Notes under the pieces: model-generated
Told to the model about the DNA's origin: nothing
Seen by the model: only the letters and a program-made list of their open reading frames with translations
Databases searched by the model: none
Part shown: piece after piece, positions 52,310 through 62,118 of the stretch
Position numbering within the stretch: position 1 is the stretch's first letter
Layout: the number at the start of each line of letters is the position of its first letter
NCBI RefSeq assembly: GCF_013386585.1
Contig: NZ_JACARO010000017.1
Span: 124,001-188,000 of the forward strand
Length of the DNA: 64,000 nucleotides
From: Pseudomonas sp. P7548
GTDB taxonomy: Bacteria > Pseudomonadota > Gammaproteobacteria > Pseudomonadales > Pseudomonadaceae
Direction: 5' to 3'
Program-made: the position numbers and the translations under genes

Positions 52310-53359
52310 ATGGATATCAAGACTGCCCTGAGCCGTATCGTCGGCCATCTGGACCTGAGCACCGCTGAAATGAGCGATGTGATGCGCGAGATCATGACCG
52401 GTCAATGCACTGACGCGCAGATCGGCGCCTTCATGATGGCGATGCGCATGAAGAGCGAGAGCATCGACGAGATCGTCGGTGCCGTATCGGTGATGCGCGA
52501 GCTGGCGGACAAGGTCGAACTCAACACCCTCGACGGCGTGGTGGATGTGGTGGGCACCGGCGGTGACGGTGCGAACATCTTCAACGTGTCGACGGCGTCT
52601 TCTTTTGTGGTGGCGGCGGCGGGTTGCACCGTGGCCAAGCACGGCAACCGTGCCGTATCCGGCAAGAGCGGCAGTGCCGACTTGCTGGAAGCGGCCGGCA
52701 TCTACCTGAACCTGACGCCGGTGCAAGTGGCGCGCTGCATCGACAGCGTCGGCATCGGCTTCATGTTTGCCCAATCCCACCATGGGGCGATGAAGCACGC
52801 CGCCGGCCCACGCAAGGACCTCGGCCTGCGTACCCTGTTCAACATGCTCGGCCCGCTTACGAATCCGGCCGGCGTGAAGCACCAGGTAGTGGGCGTGTTC
52901 AGCCAGGCACTGTGCCGGCCATTGGCCGAAGTCTTGCAGCGCCTGGGCAGCAAGCATGTGCTGGTGGTGCATTCCAAGGATGGCCTGGACGAATTCAGCC
53001 TGGCGGCACCGACTTTTGTGGCGGAGCTGAAGAATGACCAGGTCACCGAATATTGGGTCGAGCCGGAAGACCTGGGCATGAAGAGCCAGAGCCTGCACGG
53101 CCTGTCGGTGGAAAGCCCGGCCGCCTCGCTGGAGCTGATTCGCGATGCCCTGGGGCGCCGCAAGACCGAAAACGGCCAGAAAGCGGCAGAAATGATTGTG
53201 CTCAATGCCGGTGCGGCGCTGTATGCCGCCGATCACGCCTACAGTCTTAAAGAGGGCGTGGCCCTCGCTCACGATGCATTGCACACCGGGCTCGCTCGCG
53301 AAAAGCTCGAAGAACTGGGTGCCTTTACTGCGGTGTTCAAGATGGAGAATGAAGGATGA
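52310..53359 (+). CDS. trpD: TrpD, anthranilate phosphoribosyltransferase
   Basis: TrpD (349 aa) attaches phosphoribosyl pyrophosphate to anthranilate. The PRPP site is [18 protein letters not shown], with [19 protein letters not shown] following. It is nine bases after trpG and overlaps trpC by ATGA. Confidence 0.98.
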   Translation: MDIKTALSRIVGHLDLSTAEMSDVMREIMTGQCTDAQIGAFMMAMRMKSESIDEIVGAVSVMRELADKVELNTLDGVVDVVGTGGDGANIFNVSTASSFVVAAAGCTVAKHGNRAVSGKSGSADLLEAAGIYLNLTPVQVARCIDSVGIGFMFAQSHHGAMKHAAGPRKDLGLRTLFNMLGPLTNPAGVKHQVVGVFSQALCRPLAEVLQRLGSKHVLVVHSKDGLDEFSLAAPTFVAELKNDQVTEYWVEPEDLGMKSQSLHGLSVESPAASLELIRDALGRRKTENGQKAAEMIVLNAGAALYAADHAYSLKEGVALAHDALHTGLAREKLEELGAFTAVFKMENEG

Positions 53360-54192
53360 GTGTGCCGACCGTTCTGGAAAAGATCCTGGCCCGCAAAGCC
53401 GAAGAAGTCGCCGAGCGCCGTGCCCGTGTAAGCCTCGCCGAGCTGGAGAGCCAGGCGAAGCTCGCGGATGCGCCACGTGGTTTCGCCAATGCGCTGATCG
53501 CCCAGGCCAAGCTCAAGCAGCCGGCCGTGATTGCCGAGGTGAAAAAAGCCTCGCCGAGCAAAGGTGTGATCCGTGAGAACTTTGTCCCGGCAGAAATCGC
53601 CGCCAGCTATGAAAAGGGCGGCGCGACCTGCCTGTCGGTGCTGACCGACATCGATTACTTCCAGGGTTCCGACCTGTTCCTGCAGCAGGCCCGCGCCGCG
53701 TGCAAGTTGCCGGTGATCCGCAAGGATTTCATGGTTGACCCATACCAGATCGTCGAGGCTCGCGCCCTGGGCGCCGACTGTGTGCTGCTGATCGTCTCCG
53801 CACTGGACGATGTGAAGATGGCCGAGCTGGCGGCCGTGGCCAAAAGCGTTGGCCTGGATGTGCTGGTGGAAGTGCACGACGGCGATGAGCTGGAGCGCGC
53901 ACTGAAAACCCTCGACACGCCGCTGGTGGGGGTCAACAACCGTAACCTGCACACCTTCGAGGTAAGCCTGGAAAACACCCTCGACCTGCTGCCGCGTATT
54001 CCGCGCGACCGCCTGGTGATCACCGAGAGTGGCATCGTCAACCGTGCCGATGTCGAGCTGATGGAAATCAGTGGGGTGTATTCGTTCCTGGTGGGCGAGA
54101 CCTTCATGCGCGCCGAGAACCCGGGGGCGGAATTGCAGCGCCTGTTCTTCCCGGAGCGTGGTGTGGCAGTCAGCGGCTCGACATTGGATTGA
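53356..54192 (+). CDS. trpC: TrpC, indole-3-glycerol phosphate synthase
   Basis: TrpC (278 aa) closes the indole ring. The TIM-barrel active site shows [24 protein letters not shown] and [15 protein letters not shown]. There is no fused TrpF domain, as usual in Pseudomonas. A REPIN lies 36 bases after the stop. Confidence 0.98.
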   Translation: MSVPTVLEKILARKAEEVAERRARVSLAELESQAKLADAPRGFANALIAQAKLKQPAVIAEVKKASPSKGVIRENFVPAEIAASYEKGGATCLSVLTDIDYFQGSDLFLQQARAACKLPVIRKDFMVDPYQIVEARALGADCVLLIVSALDDVKMAELAAVAKSVGLDVLVEVHDGDELERALKTLDTPLVGVNNRNLHTFEVSLENTLDLLPRIPRDRLVITESGIVNRADVELMEISGVYSFLVGETFMRAENPGAELQRLFFPERGVAVSGSTLD

Positions 54193-54228
54193 TTTGAAAC
54201 GCGGCCATCATTTGGAATGCAGTCTAAA

Positions 54229-54317
54229 TGTGGGAGCGGGCTTGCTCGCGAAAGCGATGGGTCAGTCACTGAATATGTGTCTGATATACCGCATTCGCGA
54301 GCAAGCGCGCTCCCACA
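54229..54317. repeat. REPIN between trpC and the lipoate-ligase-like gene
   Basis: The left unit starts TGTGGGAGCGGGCTTGCTCG and the right unit ends CGAGCAAGCGCGCTCCCACA, with one mismatch between the arms. Its 3' flank GGGTTTTGTGT...ATTCAG repeats that of the copy near 47.3 kb. Confidence 0.9.
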
Positions 54318-54352
54318 TTGGGTTTTGTGTCTATTCAGATAGGTAGGTGTTG

Positions 54353-55048
54353 ATGGATAAGCCAGTAAGGATGACGGTTGAAGCAGGTCTTGCTGCCGAG
54401 CAAACCCTGTTGGCCGCCGTTTGCGCAGGCGAACAGGAGTTCGGCCTGCTGTTCTGGCAACCCATCGATCAAGCCCTCGTCATGCCGCGTCGCTTGAGCC
54501 GTCTGCCGGCTTTCGACGCCGCCAGCCAGGTTTCGGCCGATGCCGGTTGGCCCGTATTGCTGCGGGAAACCGGTGGCGAGCCGGTGCCGCAGTCGAGTGC
54601 CACCGTCAATATCGCCCTGGTGTATGCACCGCCCCGCAGCGAAGGCGACCAGGGGCGTATCGAAACCGGCTACCTGCGTTTGTGCCAGCCGATCTGCGAC
54701 TTGCTGATCGAGTTGGGCGGTGATGCGTCCGTCGGCGAAATCGACGGCGCGTTTTGCGATGGCCGTTACAACGTCAACCTTAATGGCCGCAAGATGGTCG
54801 GCACCGCACAGCGTTGGCGACAAAGCGGAGGGCGTCCGGTGGGCCTGATCCACGGCGCGTTGCTATTGGAAAACGACCGTGAAGAACTGATCGCGGCGGT
54901 CAATCGCTTCAATGAAGCCTGCGGTCTCGACCAGCGCGTTCGCGCCGGTAGTCACATCGCCTTGCACGAAGCCTTCCCGGCACCGGATGCAATCAGTCGG
55001 CTGGATGAGCTGTACCGAACGATGCTGGCCGGTTTCCTGCCGAGTTAA
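54353..55048 (+). CDS. Lipoate-protein ligase A family protein (function uncertain)
   Basis: This 231-aa protein has the BPL/LPL fold. The lysine region is [15 protein letters not shown], comparable with the KxGGxAQR motif of lipoate ligases. The other conserved motif is altered: [20 protein letters not shown] has Gln where active ligases carry the motif histidine. It may be a divergent ligase or an octanoyl/lipoyl transferase. I start at ATG 54353 (TAGG five bases upstream); an in-frame GTG lies two codons earlier. Its stop overlaps that of vfr. Confidence 0.75.
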   Translation: MDKPVRMTVEAGLAAEQTLLAAVCAGEQEFGLLFWQPIDQALVMPRRLSRLPAFDAASQVSADAGWPVLLRETGGEPVPQSSATVNIALVYAPPRSEGDQGRIETGYLRLCQPICDLLIELGGDASVGEIDGAFCDGRYNVNLNGRKMVGTAQRWRQSGGRPVGLIHGALLLENDREELIAAVNRFNEACGLDQRVRAGSHIALHEAFPAPDAISRLDELYRTMLAGFLPS

Positions 55049-55689
55049 CGCGTCCCGAACACCACCATCGTCTTGCCTTTGACGTGCACCAGGTTGCGCT
55101 CTTCCAGGTCCTTGAGCACGCGCCCGACCATTTCCCGTGAGCAGCCGACAATGCGCCCGATTTCCTGGCGTGTGACTTTGATCTGCATGCCGTCAGGGTG
55201 CGTCATGGCGTCGGGCTGCTTGCACAGCTCCAGCAGGCAGCGGGCTACGCGGCCGGTGACATCAAAGAATGCCAGGTCGCCCACTTTGCGGGTGGTGTCG
55301 CGCAGGCGCTGGGCAATCTGGCCGCTCAGGGCATACAGGATGTCGGGATCGTGCTGGGCCAGTTCACGAAACTTCGTGTAGCTGATCTCGGCCACTTCGC
55401 ACTCGACCTTGGCCCGCACCCAGGCGCTGCGCTCCTGCTCTTTGCCGGCTTGTTCGAACAGGCCCAGTTCTCCGAAGAAATCGCCGGTGTTCAGGTAGGC
55501 GATGATCATCTCGCGGCCGTCTTCATCCTCGATCAGGATGGTGACCGAGCCTTTGATAATGAAGAACAGTGTTTCGGAACGCTCCCCCGCGCAGATGATG
55601 TTGTGCTTGGCGGGGTAGCGGCGACGCTGGCAGTGCATCAACAGTTTGTCGAGATTCTTGATCTTGGGTATGGGAGTAAGAGCAACCAT
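55045..55689 (-). CDS. vfr: Vfr, cAMP-responsive global regulator (CRP family)
   Basis: Vfr (214 aa) has a cyclic-nucleotide-binding domain ([21 protein letters not shown], then [11 protein letters not shown]) and a winged HTH ([20 protein letters not shown]). In P. aeruginosa it governs virulence and motility genes in response to cAMP. I start at ATG 55689 ([17 protein letters not shown]), the usual N-terminus; an ATG 48 codons upstream is not supported. Confidence 0.97.
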   Translation of the reverse strand: MVALTPIPKIKNLDKLLMHCQRRRYPAKHNIICAGERSETLFFIIKGSVTILIEDEDGREMIIAYLNTGDFFGELGLFEQAGKEQERSAWVRAKVECEVAEISYTKFRELAQHDPDILYALSGQIAQRLRDTTRKVGDLAFFDVTGRVARCLLELCKQPDAMTHPDGMQIKVTRQEIGRIVGCSREMVGRVLKDLEERNLVHVKGKTMVVFGTR

Positions 55690-55936
55690 GGTTGTATCCC
55701 GAAAAGACTGCACGGTGTGGTTGGAGTTGTTTTTATCCAGTGGTATCGGCATTGATACACGCTGTACAAAGGATGGCAATGCGCCATTTCGCTGGCGCCA
55801 GCTTACCAGACACATTCTGACTCGATTAGCCAATTTACTGGGGAAAGCCTGCTATTGATCGCTTTGATGGGAAACGCTGTGCTGATCTGACCCTGTGCTA
55901 AGCTGGCGACCCTTTTTTAGCAGTGGAGTCTGGGCG

Positions 55937-56359
55937 ATGAAGGCACGCATCCAATGGGCGGGCGAAGCCATGTTCCTCGGTGAGTCGGGCAGTGGCCATG
56001 TGGTGGTCATGGACGGCCCGCCGGAAGCCGGTGGCCGAAACCTGGGCGTACGCCCGATGGAAATGCTCCTGCTTGGCGTGGGCGGTTGCAGCAATTTCGA
56101 CGTGGTCAGCATCCTGAAAAAATCCCGCCAGGCCGTGGAAAGCTGCGAGGCCTTCCTGGAAGCCGAGCGCGCCACTGAAGACCCCAAGGTGTTCACCAAG
56201 ATCCACATGCATTTTGTGGTGAAGGGCCGGGCGTTGAAGGAAGCCCAGGTCAAGCGTGCCATCGAGCTGTCGGCCGAGAAGTATTGCTCGGCGTCGATCA
56301 TGCTGGGTGCGGCTGGCGTGGCCATCACCCACGATTACGAAATTATCGAGCTGGGCTGA
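55937..56359 (+). CDS. OsmC family protein
   Basis: This 140-aa OsmC/Ohr-like protein shows the paired cysteines in GVGGCSNFDVVSILKKSRQ and KYCSASIMLGAAG. It resembles YhfA more than the canonical Ohr peroxidase. A role in reducing hydroperoxides is possible but untested. GGAG lies upstream of the ATG. It diverges from vfr. Confidence 0.88.
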   Translation: MKARIQWAGEAMFLGESGSGHVVVMDGPPEAGGRNLGVRPMEMLLLGVGGCSNFDVVSILKKSRQAVESCEAFLEAERATEDPKVFTKIHMHFVVKGRALKEAQVKRAIELSAEKYCSASIMLGAAGVAITHDYEIIELG

Positions 56360-56382
56360 TCACACGATCTGCCGGCAAAAAG

Positions 56383-56412
56383 AAAGGGCGCTGTGAAAGC
56401 GCCCTTTTTTTC
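56383..56412. terminator. Bidirectional terminator between the osmC-like gene and coq7
   Basis: A nine-bp stem (56384-56392 with 56398-56406) is followed by eight T residues on the plus strand and by TTTCTTTTTG on the minus strand, serving both convergent genes. Confidence 0.88.
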
Positions 56413-56415
56413 GGC

Positions 56416-57063
56416 TCAGATTCGGTACGTGCTTTTAGTCATGACTTTGGCCAACAGGCTCATGCCAAACCTCACCGGCGCTGGGAAACGGAAACCGCCA
56501 GCATCCAGCGCGCTTTCAGCGTGGTGTTCTTCGTCGATGCGCATCTGCTCAAGAATGGCCCGGGATTTTTCGTCTTCGGCTGGCAGTTGCTCAAGGTGTT
56601 CATCCAGGTGCTTGCACACTTGGTGCTCGGTGGCGGCGACAAAACCCAGGCTGACTTTGTCGCTGATCAAGCCGGCGGCGGCGCCGATGCCGAACGACAA
56701 GCCATAGAACAGCGGGTTCAGCACGCTCGGGTGGCTGCCGAGCTGGCGAATGCGTTGTTCGCACCAGGCCAGGTGATCGATCTCTTCTTCGGCGGCATGT
56801 TCCATGGCTGCGCGCACCTGCGGCAACTTGGCCGTCAGGGCCTGGCCTTGATACAGCGCCTGGGCACAGACTTCACCGGTATGGTTGATGCGCATCAGGC
56901 CGGCGACATGGCGGGTGTCGGTCTCGCTCAACTGTGCGTCGGGTTGCACGATGGCGGGCGACGGGCGGTACGGTTGGCCGCTGAATGGCAGCAGCGTGCG
57001 CATGGCCATGTCGGCTTGCAGCAACAGACGATCAATCGGCGAGTAGTGACGTTGGGTAGTCAT
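56416..57063 (-). CDS. coq7: Coq7, 2-polyprenyl-3-methyl-6-methoxy-1,4-benzoquinol hydroxylase
   Basis: This 215-aa di-iron hydroxylase carries out the penultimate step of ubiquinone synthesis. The ferritin-like metal ligands are in [29 protein letters not shown] and [16 protein letters not shown]. It is the non-flavin alternative to UbiF. Confidence 0.96.
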   Translation of the reverse strand: MTTQRHYSPIDRLLLQADMAMRTLLPFSGQPYRPSPAIVQPDAQLSETDTRHVAGLMRINHTGEVCAQALYQGQALTAKLPQVRAAMEHAAEEEIDHLAWCEQRIRQLGSHPSVLNPLFYGLSFGIGAAAGLISDKVSLGFVAATEHQVCKHLDEHLEQLPAEDEKSRAILEQMRIDEEHHAESALDAGGFRFPAPVRFGMSLLAKVMTKSTYRI

Positions 57064-57182
57064 GCTGACCTCCGGGAAGAATCTCGGCGGCCAGTTTACC
57101 GCAAGAGAGGGGCGAGCGTTTGCGCTGAGTCAAGGGCATAGGGTCGCAGCCTGGGGGCGCGCGACCGCTGCCCAAAGGCTGA

Positions 57183-57521
57183 TCAGCCCGGAGGCCAGTT
57201 CATCTGGCGCTGACCCAGCACGTGCATATGGATGTGATAAACGGTCTGCCCACCTTTCGGGTTGCAGTTCATCACCACGCGGAAACCTTCCTCGCAGCCT
57301 TGTTCCACGGCCAGGCGCTGGGCGGTGAACAGGATATGGCCGGCCAGGGCTTTGTCTTCCTCGGTCAGGTCGTTGAGGGTCGGGATGTGTTTCTTCGGAA
57401 TGACCAGGAAATGCACGGGCGCCGCTGGATAAATATCCTTGAAGGCCAAGACCTGGTCGTCTTCGTAGATGATGTCCGCAGGTATTTCTCTGTTGATGAT
57501 CTTGGTGAACAGAGTATCCAC
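57183..57521 (-). CDS. HIT family nucleotide-binding protein
   Basis: This 112-aa protein has the histidine triad TVYHIHMHVLG near its C-terminus and the N-terminal CDTLF-like MDTLFTKIINREIPADIIYE. The family contains HinT-type purine phosphoramidases. I chose GTG 57521, which has GGAG eight bases upstream; a longer frame reaches 57599 within the neighbouring SDR gene. Confidence 0.93.
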   Translation of the reverse strand: MDTLFTKIINREIPADIIYEDDQVLAFKDIYPAAPVHFLVIPKKHIPTLNDLTEEDKALAGHILFTAQRLAVEQGCEEGFRVVMNCNPKGGQTVYHIHMHVLGQRQMNWPPG

Positions 57522-57567
57522 AGCTGTTTCTCCATTATGAAAGTGCAGGGTGAGTGTACCCAGGCGT

Positions 57568-58356
57568 TCAGCGCGGGCAATAGGCCTTGTTGATGGCACC
57601 GGCGATCTTGCGTGTCAGCCAGCGCGGGCTGAGTCGCGGGCTGAAGGTGATCCAGCGGTTGCGTCGGCCGGGAATGATGATGGCTTTGTTCTTTTCCAGC
57701 GCGCGCACGGTGTAGAGCGCCACTTCCTCGGGGCTCATCAGCTTTTCGCTGGCGTCGAGCTTGGCGGTGTCCATCTGCGCTGTGCCGAAGAAGGCAGTGC
57801 GCGTCGGGCCGGGGCAGAGCACCGAGACCTTGATGCCACAGGTCTTCAGCTCTTCGCGCAGGCCTTCGGAGAAGTGCAGTACATACGCCTTGCTGGCGTA
57901 GTAGCTACTCATCCACGGGCCGGGTTGAAAGGCTGCGACCGAGGCGACATTGAGGATCTGCCCGCCGCCCTGCAGTGCCATCGCATTGCCGAGGGCGTGA
58001 CACATGCGGGTCAGGGCCAGGATGTTGACTTCGATCAGGTCCTGCTCGGTCATCCAGTCCTGGGCCAGGAACGGCCCGCTGGAGCCGATACCGGCGCAGT
58101 TGACCAGCAGGTCGATCTGCCGCTCGCCCTCTTCAAGCTCCAGCAGAAAACCGGACAAACGCAGCGGCTCGCCCAAGTCGCAGGCCCGAAACAGCACCTC
58201 GACGCCAAACCGTTGGGTCAATTCGATTGCAATGCTTTCCAACTGATCACGCTGGCGGGCCACCAGAATCAAGCTGCGGCCGCGACGGGCCAATGCTTCG
58301 GCCAAGGCCAGGCCGATGCCGCTGGAGGCACCGGTGATCAGAGCGTAACGGGTCAT
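57568..58356 (-). CDS. Short-chain dehydrogenase/reductase
   Basis: This 262-aa SDR has the cofactor motif ITGASSGIGLALAEALARRG, the structural NCAGIG and the catalytic YYASKAYVL (Tyr-x-x-x-Lys). Its C-terminus has a basic RRNRWITFSPRLSPRWLTRK stretch. The ATG at 58356 is preceded by GGAG six bases upstream. The substrate is unknown. Confidence 0.9.
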   Translation of the reverse strand: MTRYALITGASSGIGLALAEALARRGRSLILVARQRDQLESIAIELTQRFGVEVLFRACDLGEPLRLSGFLLELEEGERQIDLLVNCAGIGSSGPFLAQDWMTEQDLIEVNILALTRMCHALGNAMALQGGGQILNVASVAAFQPGPWMSSYYASKAYVLHFSEGLREELKTCGIKVSVLCPGPTRTAFFGTAQMDTAKLDASEKLMSPEEVALYTVRALEKNKAIIIPGRRNRWITFSPRLSPRWLTRKIAGAINKAYCPR

Positions 58357-58419
58357 GCCTTTCTCCATCGCAACGCGACCGGGCCTGTGACAGAGGCATC
58401 ACAGGCGACGGGCGTTTCT

Positions 58420-59376
58420 TCACTGTTCTGGAGAGTCTACAGGTTCGGCTGCTTCATCAGCACTTTGCGCGTCTTCTTCCTCAACGATCACGCTCGGGTC
58501 GCTGTCGTCGTCGGAGGTGATGGAGCTGCTTTCATAGCCGCTATCGACGCTGGACTCCAACTGGTTCAGGTAGCCGTTCATGCCCAGTGTCACGGCAATC
58601 GCGAACACCACCGGGATGAACGCCAGCCACAGGGTGGCCAAAACTTTTACCGCAGTAGAGTTGCGCGGTGGTGGCGGGCCGTACTGGTTGGCGCCGGTGT
58701 TGCCCGGCAGTACCAGCAGCAGCAGCGGGAAAATGCTGTTCACCAGCGGTACCAGGTTGAGCAGGTACAGCCAGCCCGACCAGCCCAGGTCGTGAAGGCG
58801 CTGCACGCCGATTTGCACGCTGACCCAGACAAGCGCAACAAACAGTGCAAAACCCAGCAGAGAGCCAAGGATGATGCCCATGGTTGGCGAGGCGGCTGCC
58901 ACGGCAAAGCTGGCGGTGGAGATGATGCCGCCCGCGACCAGCATCGCGACGGTCAGCACCAGTGTCCACGCCAGGTAACGCAGGCGGCCGATACGGCCGT
59001 GGATGGTGAAGACCTTGAGCGTGGAGAACTCTGCCCCGTCATCACCCACGGCTGCGCGGGGTGGGGCGTAAGGCGATGCGGCCGGGCGCGAATAGTCAGC
59101 GGAATCGGTCTCATGGGTTTCCGCCAGGCTGAAGGCGACGGGCTGCTCGGCTTCGATACGTGCCTCGACGCCGGCGTTTTTCAGCGCAGTCAGGTAGGTT
59201 TCGGCGTCGGAACGGGACAGGTCACGCTTGAGCGCAACCGGGCGACCGGTAAACAGTTTTTCGATGGCGCCTACGTCGCTCTTGAACAATTCGGCGAGGT
59301 TCAGTTTGGCAGTGGTGCTTTCGACACCCGGGAGCAAGGCTCCGTCAAACACAATCTTGAAACGGTTGTCGCTCAT
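58420..59376 (-). CDS. DUF805 membrane protein with extra N-terminal domain
   Basis: This 318-aa protein has an N-terminal soluble segment of about 95 residues (FKIVFDGALLPGVESTTAKL, then GRPVALKRDLSRSDAETYLT), a DUF805 core with four membrane helices (FTIHGRIGRLRYLAWTLVL ... VQRLHDLGWSGWLYLLNL), and an acidic tail (about 275-318). The function of DUF805 is unknown. It lies between an SDR and a nitronate monooxygenase gene on the same strand. Confidence 0.85.
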   Translation of the reverse strand: MSDNRFKIVFDGALLPGVESTTAKLNLAELFKSDVGAIEKLFTGRPVALKRDLSRSDAETYLTALKNAGVEARIEAEQPVAFSLAETHETDSADYSRPAASPYAPPRAAVGDDGAEFSTLKVFTIHGRIGRLRYLAWTLVLTVAMLVAGGIISTASFAVAAASPTMGIILGSLLGFALFVALVWVSVQIGVQRLHDLGWSGWLYLLNLVPLVNSIFPLLLLVLPGNTGANQYGPPPPRNSTAVKVLATLWLAFIPVVFAIAVTLGMNGYLNQLESSVDSGYESSSITSDDDSDPSVIVEEEDAQSADEAAEPVDSPEQ

Positions 59377-59444
59377 GCGGGCATCCTTGTCACTTGTCTG
59401 GGAGGTGATGCAGGCCTGCTCGGTTGGCAGGCCTTGCGGTTGGG

Positions 59445-60407
59445 TCAGCGTGGCCAGCGCAATTGTGCCGCTTGCTCGCGTGCCTTGCGGTATTCGGCAT
59501 CCAGGCGGGCAATCAGTTCATCGACGCTGGGCAAATCATCAATCTCACCGACGCCTTGGCCGGCAGACCACACAGTCTTCCACGCCTTGGCCTCGTCGCT
59601 CAACGGCTTGAGCTTGGAACCGAAGTTGACTTCGCCCTTGCCCTGCAGGGCGGCGAGGTCAAAACCGGCGTTTTCCAGGCTCTGGCGCATGAAGCTTGCG
59701 GGCACGCCGGAGACTGCGGGAGTGTGCACGATGTCGGCGGCGCGCGATGTGAGCAGCATCTCTTTATACGCATCCGGGGCGTGGCTTTCGGTGGTGCCGA
59801 TGAAACGGGTGCCGAAATAGGCGAGGTCGGCGCCCAGCAATTGGGCGGCGAGGATCTCGTGGCCATGGTTGAGGCAGCCGGCCAGCAGCAATGTCTTGTC
59901 GAAGAACTGGCGAATTTCGGCGATCAGAGAAAACGGGCTCCAGGTGCCCGCATGACCGCCGGCGCCCGCTGCAACGGCGATCAGGCCATCGACACCGGCC
60001 TCGGCGGCTTTCTCGGCATGGCGTCGGGTGGTGACGTCATGGAACACCAGGCCGCCGTAGCTGTGGACGGCGTCGACCAGTTCCTTCACGGCACCCAGGC
60101 TGGTGATGACGATCGGCACTTTGTGCTCGACGCAGATCGCCAGGTCGGCCTCCAGCCGTGGGTTGCTGTTATGCACAATCAAATTGACGGCATATGGCGC
60201 GGGGTTGTCCAGCTGTGCCAGGCCCGCCTCGATTTCCTCCAGCCAGGCCTTGAAGCCACTGCTTTCGCGCTGGTTGAGGGCGGGAAAGCTCCCGACCACT
60301 CCATTGCGACAGCACGCCAGGACCAGTTGTGGGTTGGAAATCAGGAACATCGGCGCCGCCACCACGGGCAGGCGCAGACGTTGTTCAAGCAGAGCGGGCA
60401 ATGACAT
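59445..60407 (-). CDS. Nitronate monooxygenase family flavoprotein
   Basis: This 320-aa FMN enzyme of the 2-nitropropane dioxygenase family shows PVVAAPMFLISNPQLVLACC, VGSFPALN and the FMN phosphate-binding GLIAVAAGAGGHAGTWSPF. It should oxidise propionate-3-nitronate or similar nitroalkanes. It ends 68 nt before the DUF805 gene, and hemJ lies 24 nt upstream. Confidence 0.9.
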   Translation of the reverse strand: MSLPALLEQRLRLPVVAAPMFLISNPQLVLACCRNGVVGSFPALNQRESSGFKAWLEEIEAGLAQLDNPAPYAVNLIVHNSNPRLEADLAICVEHKVPIVITSLGAVKELVDAVHSYGGLVFHDVTTRRHAEKAAEAGVDGLIAVAAGAGGHAGTWSPFSLIAEIRQFFDKTLLLAGCLNHGHEILAAQLLGADLAYFGTRFIGTTESHAPDAYKEMLLTSRAADIVHTPAVSGVPASFMRQSLENAGFDLAALQGKGEVNFGSKLKPLSDEAKAWKTVWSAGQGVGEIDDLPSVDELIARLDAEYRKAREQAAQLRWPR

Positions 60408-60431
60408 TGGAGGTACCCCGTGTGATTGAAA

Positions 60432-60860
60432 TTAGAACGGTTTGACCACGACCAAAATTACGATAGCCAGCAATATCAGAACGGGCACTTCATTGAACCA
60501 GCGATAAAAGACATGGCTGCGGGTGTTTTCGCCACGGGCGAAGCGTTTTACCTGCGCGCCGCACATGTGGTGGTAGCCGATGAGGAGTACCACTAGGGTC
60601 AGCTTGGCGTGGATCCAGCCGCCGGAGTGAAAGATGCTTGGGTTGAGGTAGATCAGCCAACCACCAAAGACCAGCGCGGCAATCATCGCCGGGCCCATGA
60701 TGCCGCGGTACAGCTTGCGCTCCATGAGGCTGAAGCGTTCCTTGCTGACGGTGTCTTCGCTTTGGGCGTGGTAGACGAACAGGCGTGGCAGGTAGAACAG
60801 CCCGGCAAACCAGCAGACGATGCTGATGATGTGGAAGGCTTTGACCCATAGATAAAGCAT
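60432..60860 (-). CDS. hemJ: HemJ, protoporphyrinogen IX oxidase
   Basis: This 142-aa membrane protein has four helices and the conserved N-terminal histidine in MLYLWVKAFHIISIVCWFAG, with ERKLYRGIMGPAM and YHHMCGAQVKRF. HemJ replaces HemG/HemY in many proteobacteria. It diverges from argC. Confidence 0.93.
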   Translation of the reverse strand: MLYLWVKAFHIISIVCWFAGLFYLPRLFVYHAQSEDTVSKERFSLMERKLYRGIMGPAMIAALVFGGWLIYLNPSIFHSGGWIHAKLTLVVLLIGYHHMCGAQVKRFARGENTRSHVFYRWFNEVPVLILLAIVILVVVKPF

Positions 60861-60930
60861 TTTTAGTTATTCCCAGGTTCACGGTAGCGAAGATAGTAGT
60901 GGCTCATGCGCCCGTACGTCACGTTGACGG

Positions 60931-60959
60931 TTGTCGCAGGGCGATACGGCCCCTATTAT
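60931..60959 (+). promoter_or_regulatory. Sigma-70 type promoter of argC
   Basis: TTGTCG (60931-60936) and TATTAT (60954-60959) are separated by 17 bases. A start near 60966 would leave a leader of about 30 nt. Confidence 0.6.
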
Positions 60960-60995
60960 CGACGGCTTTCCAGTGGGTTCGTTGAGGGCAGGTTT

Positions 60996-62030
60996 ATGGT
61001 CAAGGTCGGTATCGTCGGCGGCACGGGTTACACCGGTGTCGAATTGCTGCGTCTGTTGGCTCAGCATCCGCAAGCTGAGGTGGTGGTCATCACTTCCCGA
61101 TCCGAGGCCGGGCTGGCCGTGGCCGATATGTACCCGAACCTGCGAGGCCACTACGATGGCCTGGCGTTCAGCGTTCCGGACATCAAGACCCTCGGCGCCT
61201 GTGACGTGGTGTTCTTTGCCACCCCCCACGGTGTGGCCCATGCGCTGGCGGGTGAGCTGCTGGCGGCCGGCACCAAGGTCATCGACCTGTCGGCGGACTT
61301 CCGCCTGCAAGACGCCGATGAGTGGGCCAAGTGGTACGGCCAGCCTCACGGTGCGCCTGAGTTGTTGGAAGAAGCCGTATACGGTCTGCCGGAAGTCAAT
61401 CGTGAGCAGATCAAGCAAGCACGCCTGATTGCGGTGCCGGGTTGCTATCCAACGGCGACGCAGCTTGGCTTCCTGCCATTGCTGGAAGCTGGTTTGGCGG
61501 ACACCTCGCGTTTGATCGCCGACTGCAAGTCGGGTGTCAGCGGTGCCGGCCGTGGCGCAGCGGTGGGTTCGCTGTACTCCGAGACGTCCGAAAGCATGAA
61601 GGCCTACGCAGTAAAAGGGCATCGTCACTTGCCGGAAATCCGCCAGGGCTTGCGCCGCGCTGCGGGCAAGGACGTGGGTCTGACCTTCGTGCCGCACCTG
61701 ACCCCGATGATCCGTGGCATTCACTCCACGTTGTACGCAACCGTGGTGGATCGTTCTGTCGACCTGCAGGCGCTGTTTGAAAAGCGTTATGCCAATGAGC
61801 CGTTCGTCGACGTGATGCCGGCTGGCAGCCACCCGGAAACGCGCAGCGTGCGCGGCGCCAACGTGTGCCGGATTGCCGTGCACCGTCCGCAGGATGGCGA
61901 CCTAGTGGTGGTGTTGTCGGTGATCGACAACCTGGTCAAGGGCGCCTCGGGCCAGGCTGTGCAGAACCTGAACATCCTGTTCGGTCTGGATGAGAAACTG
62001 GGCCTGTCCCACGCGGGCATGCTGCCTTAA
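60996..62030 (+). CDS. argC: ArgC, N-acetyl-gamma-glutamyl-phosphate reductase
   Basis: ArgC (344 aa) reduces N-acetylglutamyl phosphate in arginine synthesis. The NADPH motif is [19 protein letters not shown], and the active-site cysteine is in [17 protein letters not shown]. The ATG at 60996 has GAGGG upstream; an ATG 30 codons earlier precedes the promoter and is not supported. Confidence 0.97.
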   Translation: MVKVGIVGGTGYTGVELLRLLAQHPQAEVVVITSRSEAGLAVADMYPNLRGHYDGLAFSVPDIKTLGACDVVFFATPHGVAHALAGELLAAGTKVIDLSADFRLQDADEWAKWYGQPHGAPELLEEAVYGLPEVNREQIKQARLIAVPGCYPTATQLGFLPLLEAGLADTSRLIADCKSGVSGAGRGAAVGSLYSETSESMKAYAVKGHRHLPEIRQGLRRAAGKDVGLTFVPHLTPMIRGIHSTLYATVVDRSVDLQALFEKRYANEPFVDVMPAGSHPETRSVRGANVCRIAVHRPQDGDLVVVLSVIDNLVKGASGQAVQNLNILFGLDEKLGLSHAGMLP

Positions 62031-62049
62031 GGCTGTTGAGCCGCTAAGC

Positions 62050-62081
62050 AAAAGGCCCGTTATCGGGCCTTTTGTGTTTTT
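62050..62081 (+). terminator. Intrinsic terminator of argC
   Basis: A 10-bp perfect stem (62050-62059 with 62064-62073) with a four-base loop is followed by TGTGTTTTT on the plus strand. Confidence 0.88.
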
Positions 62082-62118
62082 AATGGCGGCAGCGCAGATT
62101 GATATACCGTAACAATAG

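Noticed and set aside
51554..53476. Minus-strand open frame of 640 codons opposite trpG-trpD
   Set aside because: It spans two well-conserved trp genes antisense and lacks any family signature.
55791..55802. 12-bp palindrome GCTGGCGCCAGC between vfr and the osmC-like gene
   Set aside because: It is short, GC-rich and not placed at a recognisable promoter; it does not match a CRP/Vfr site.
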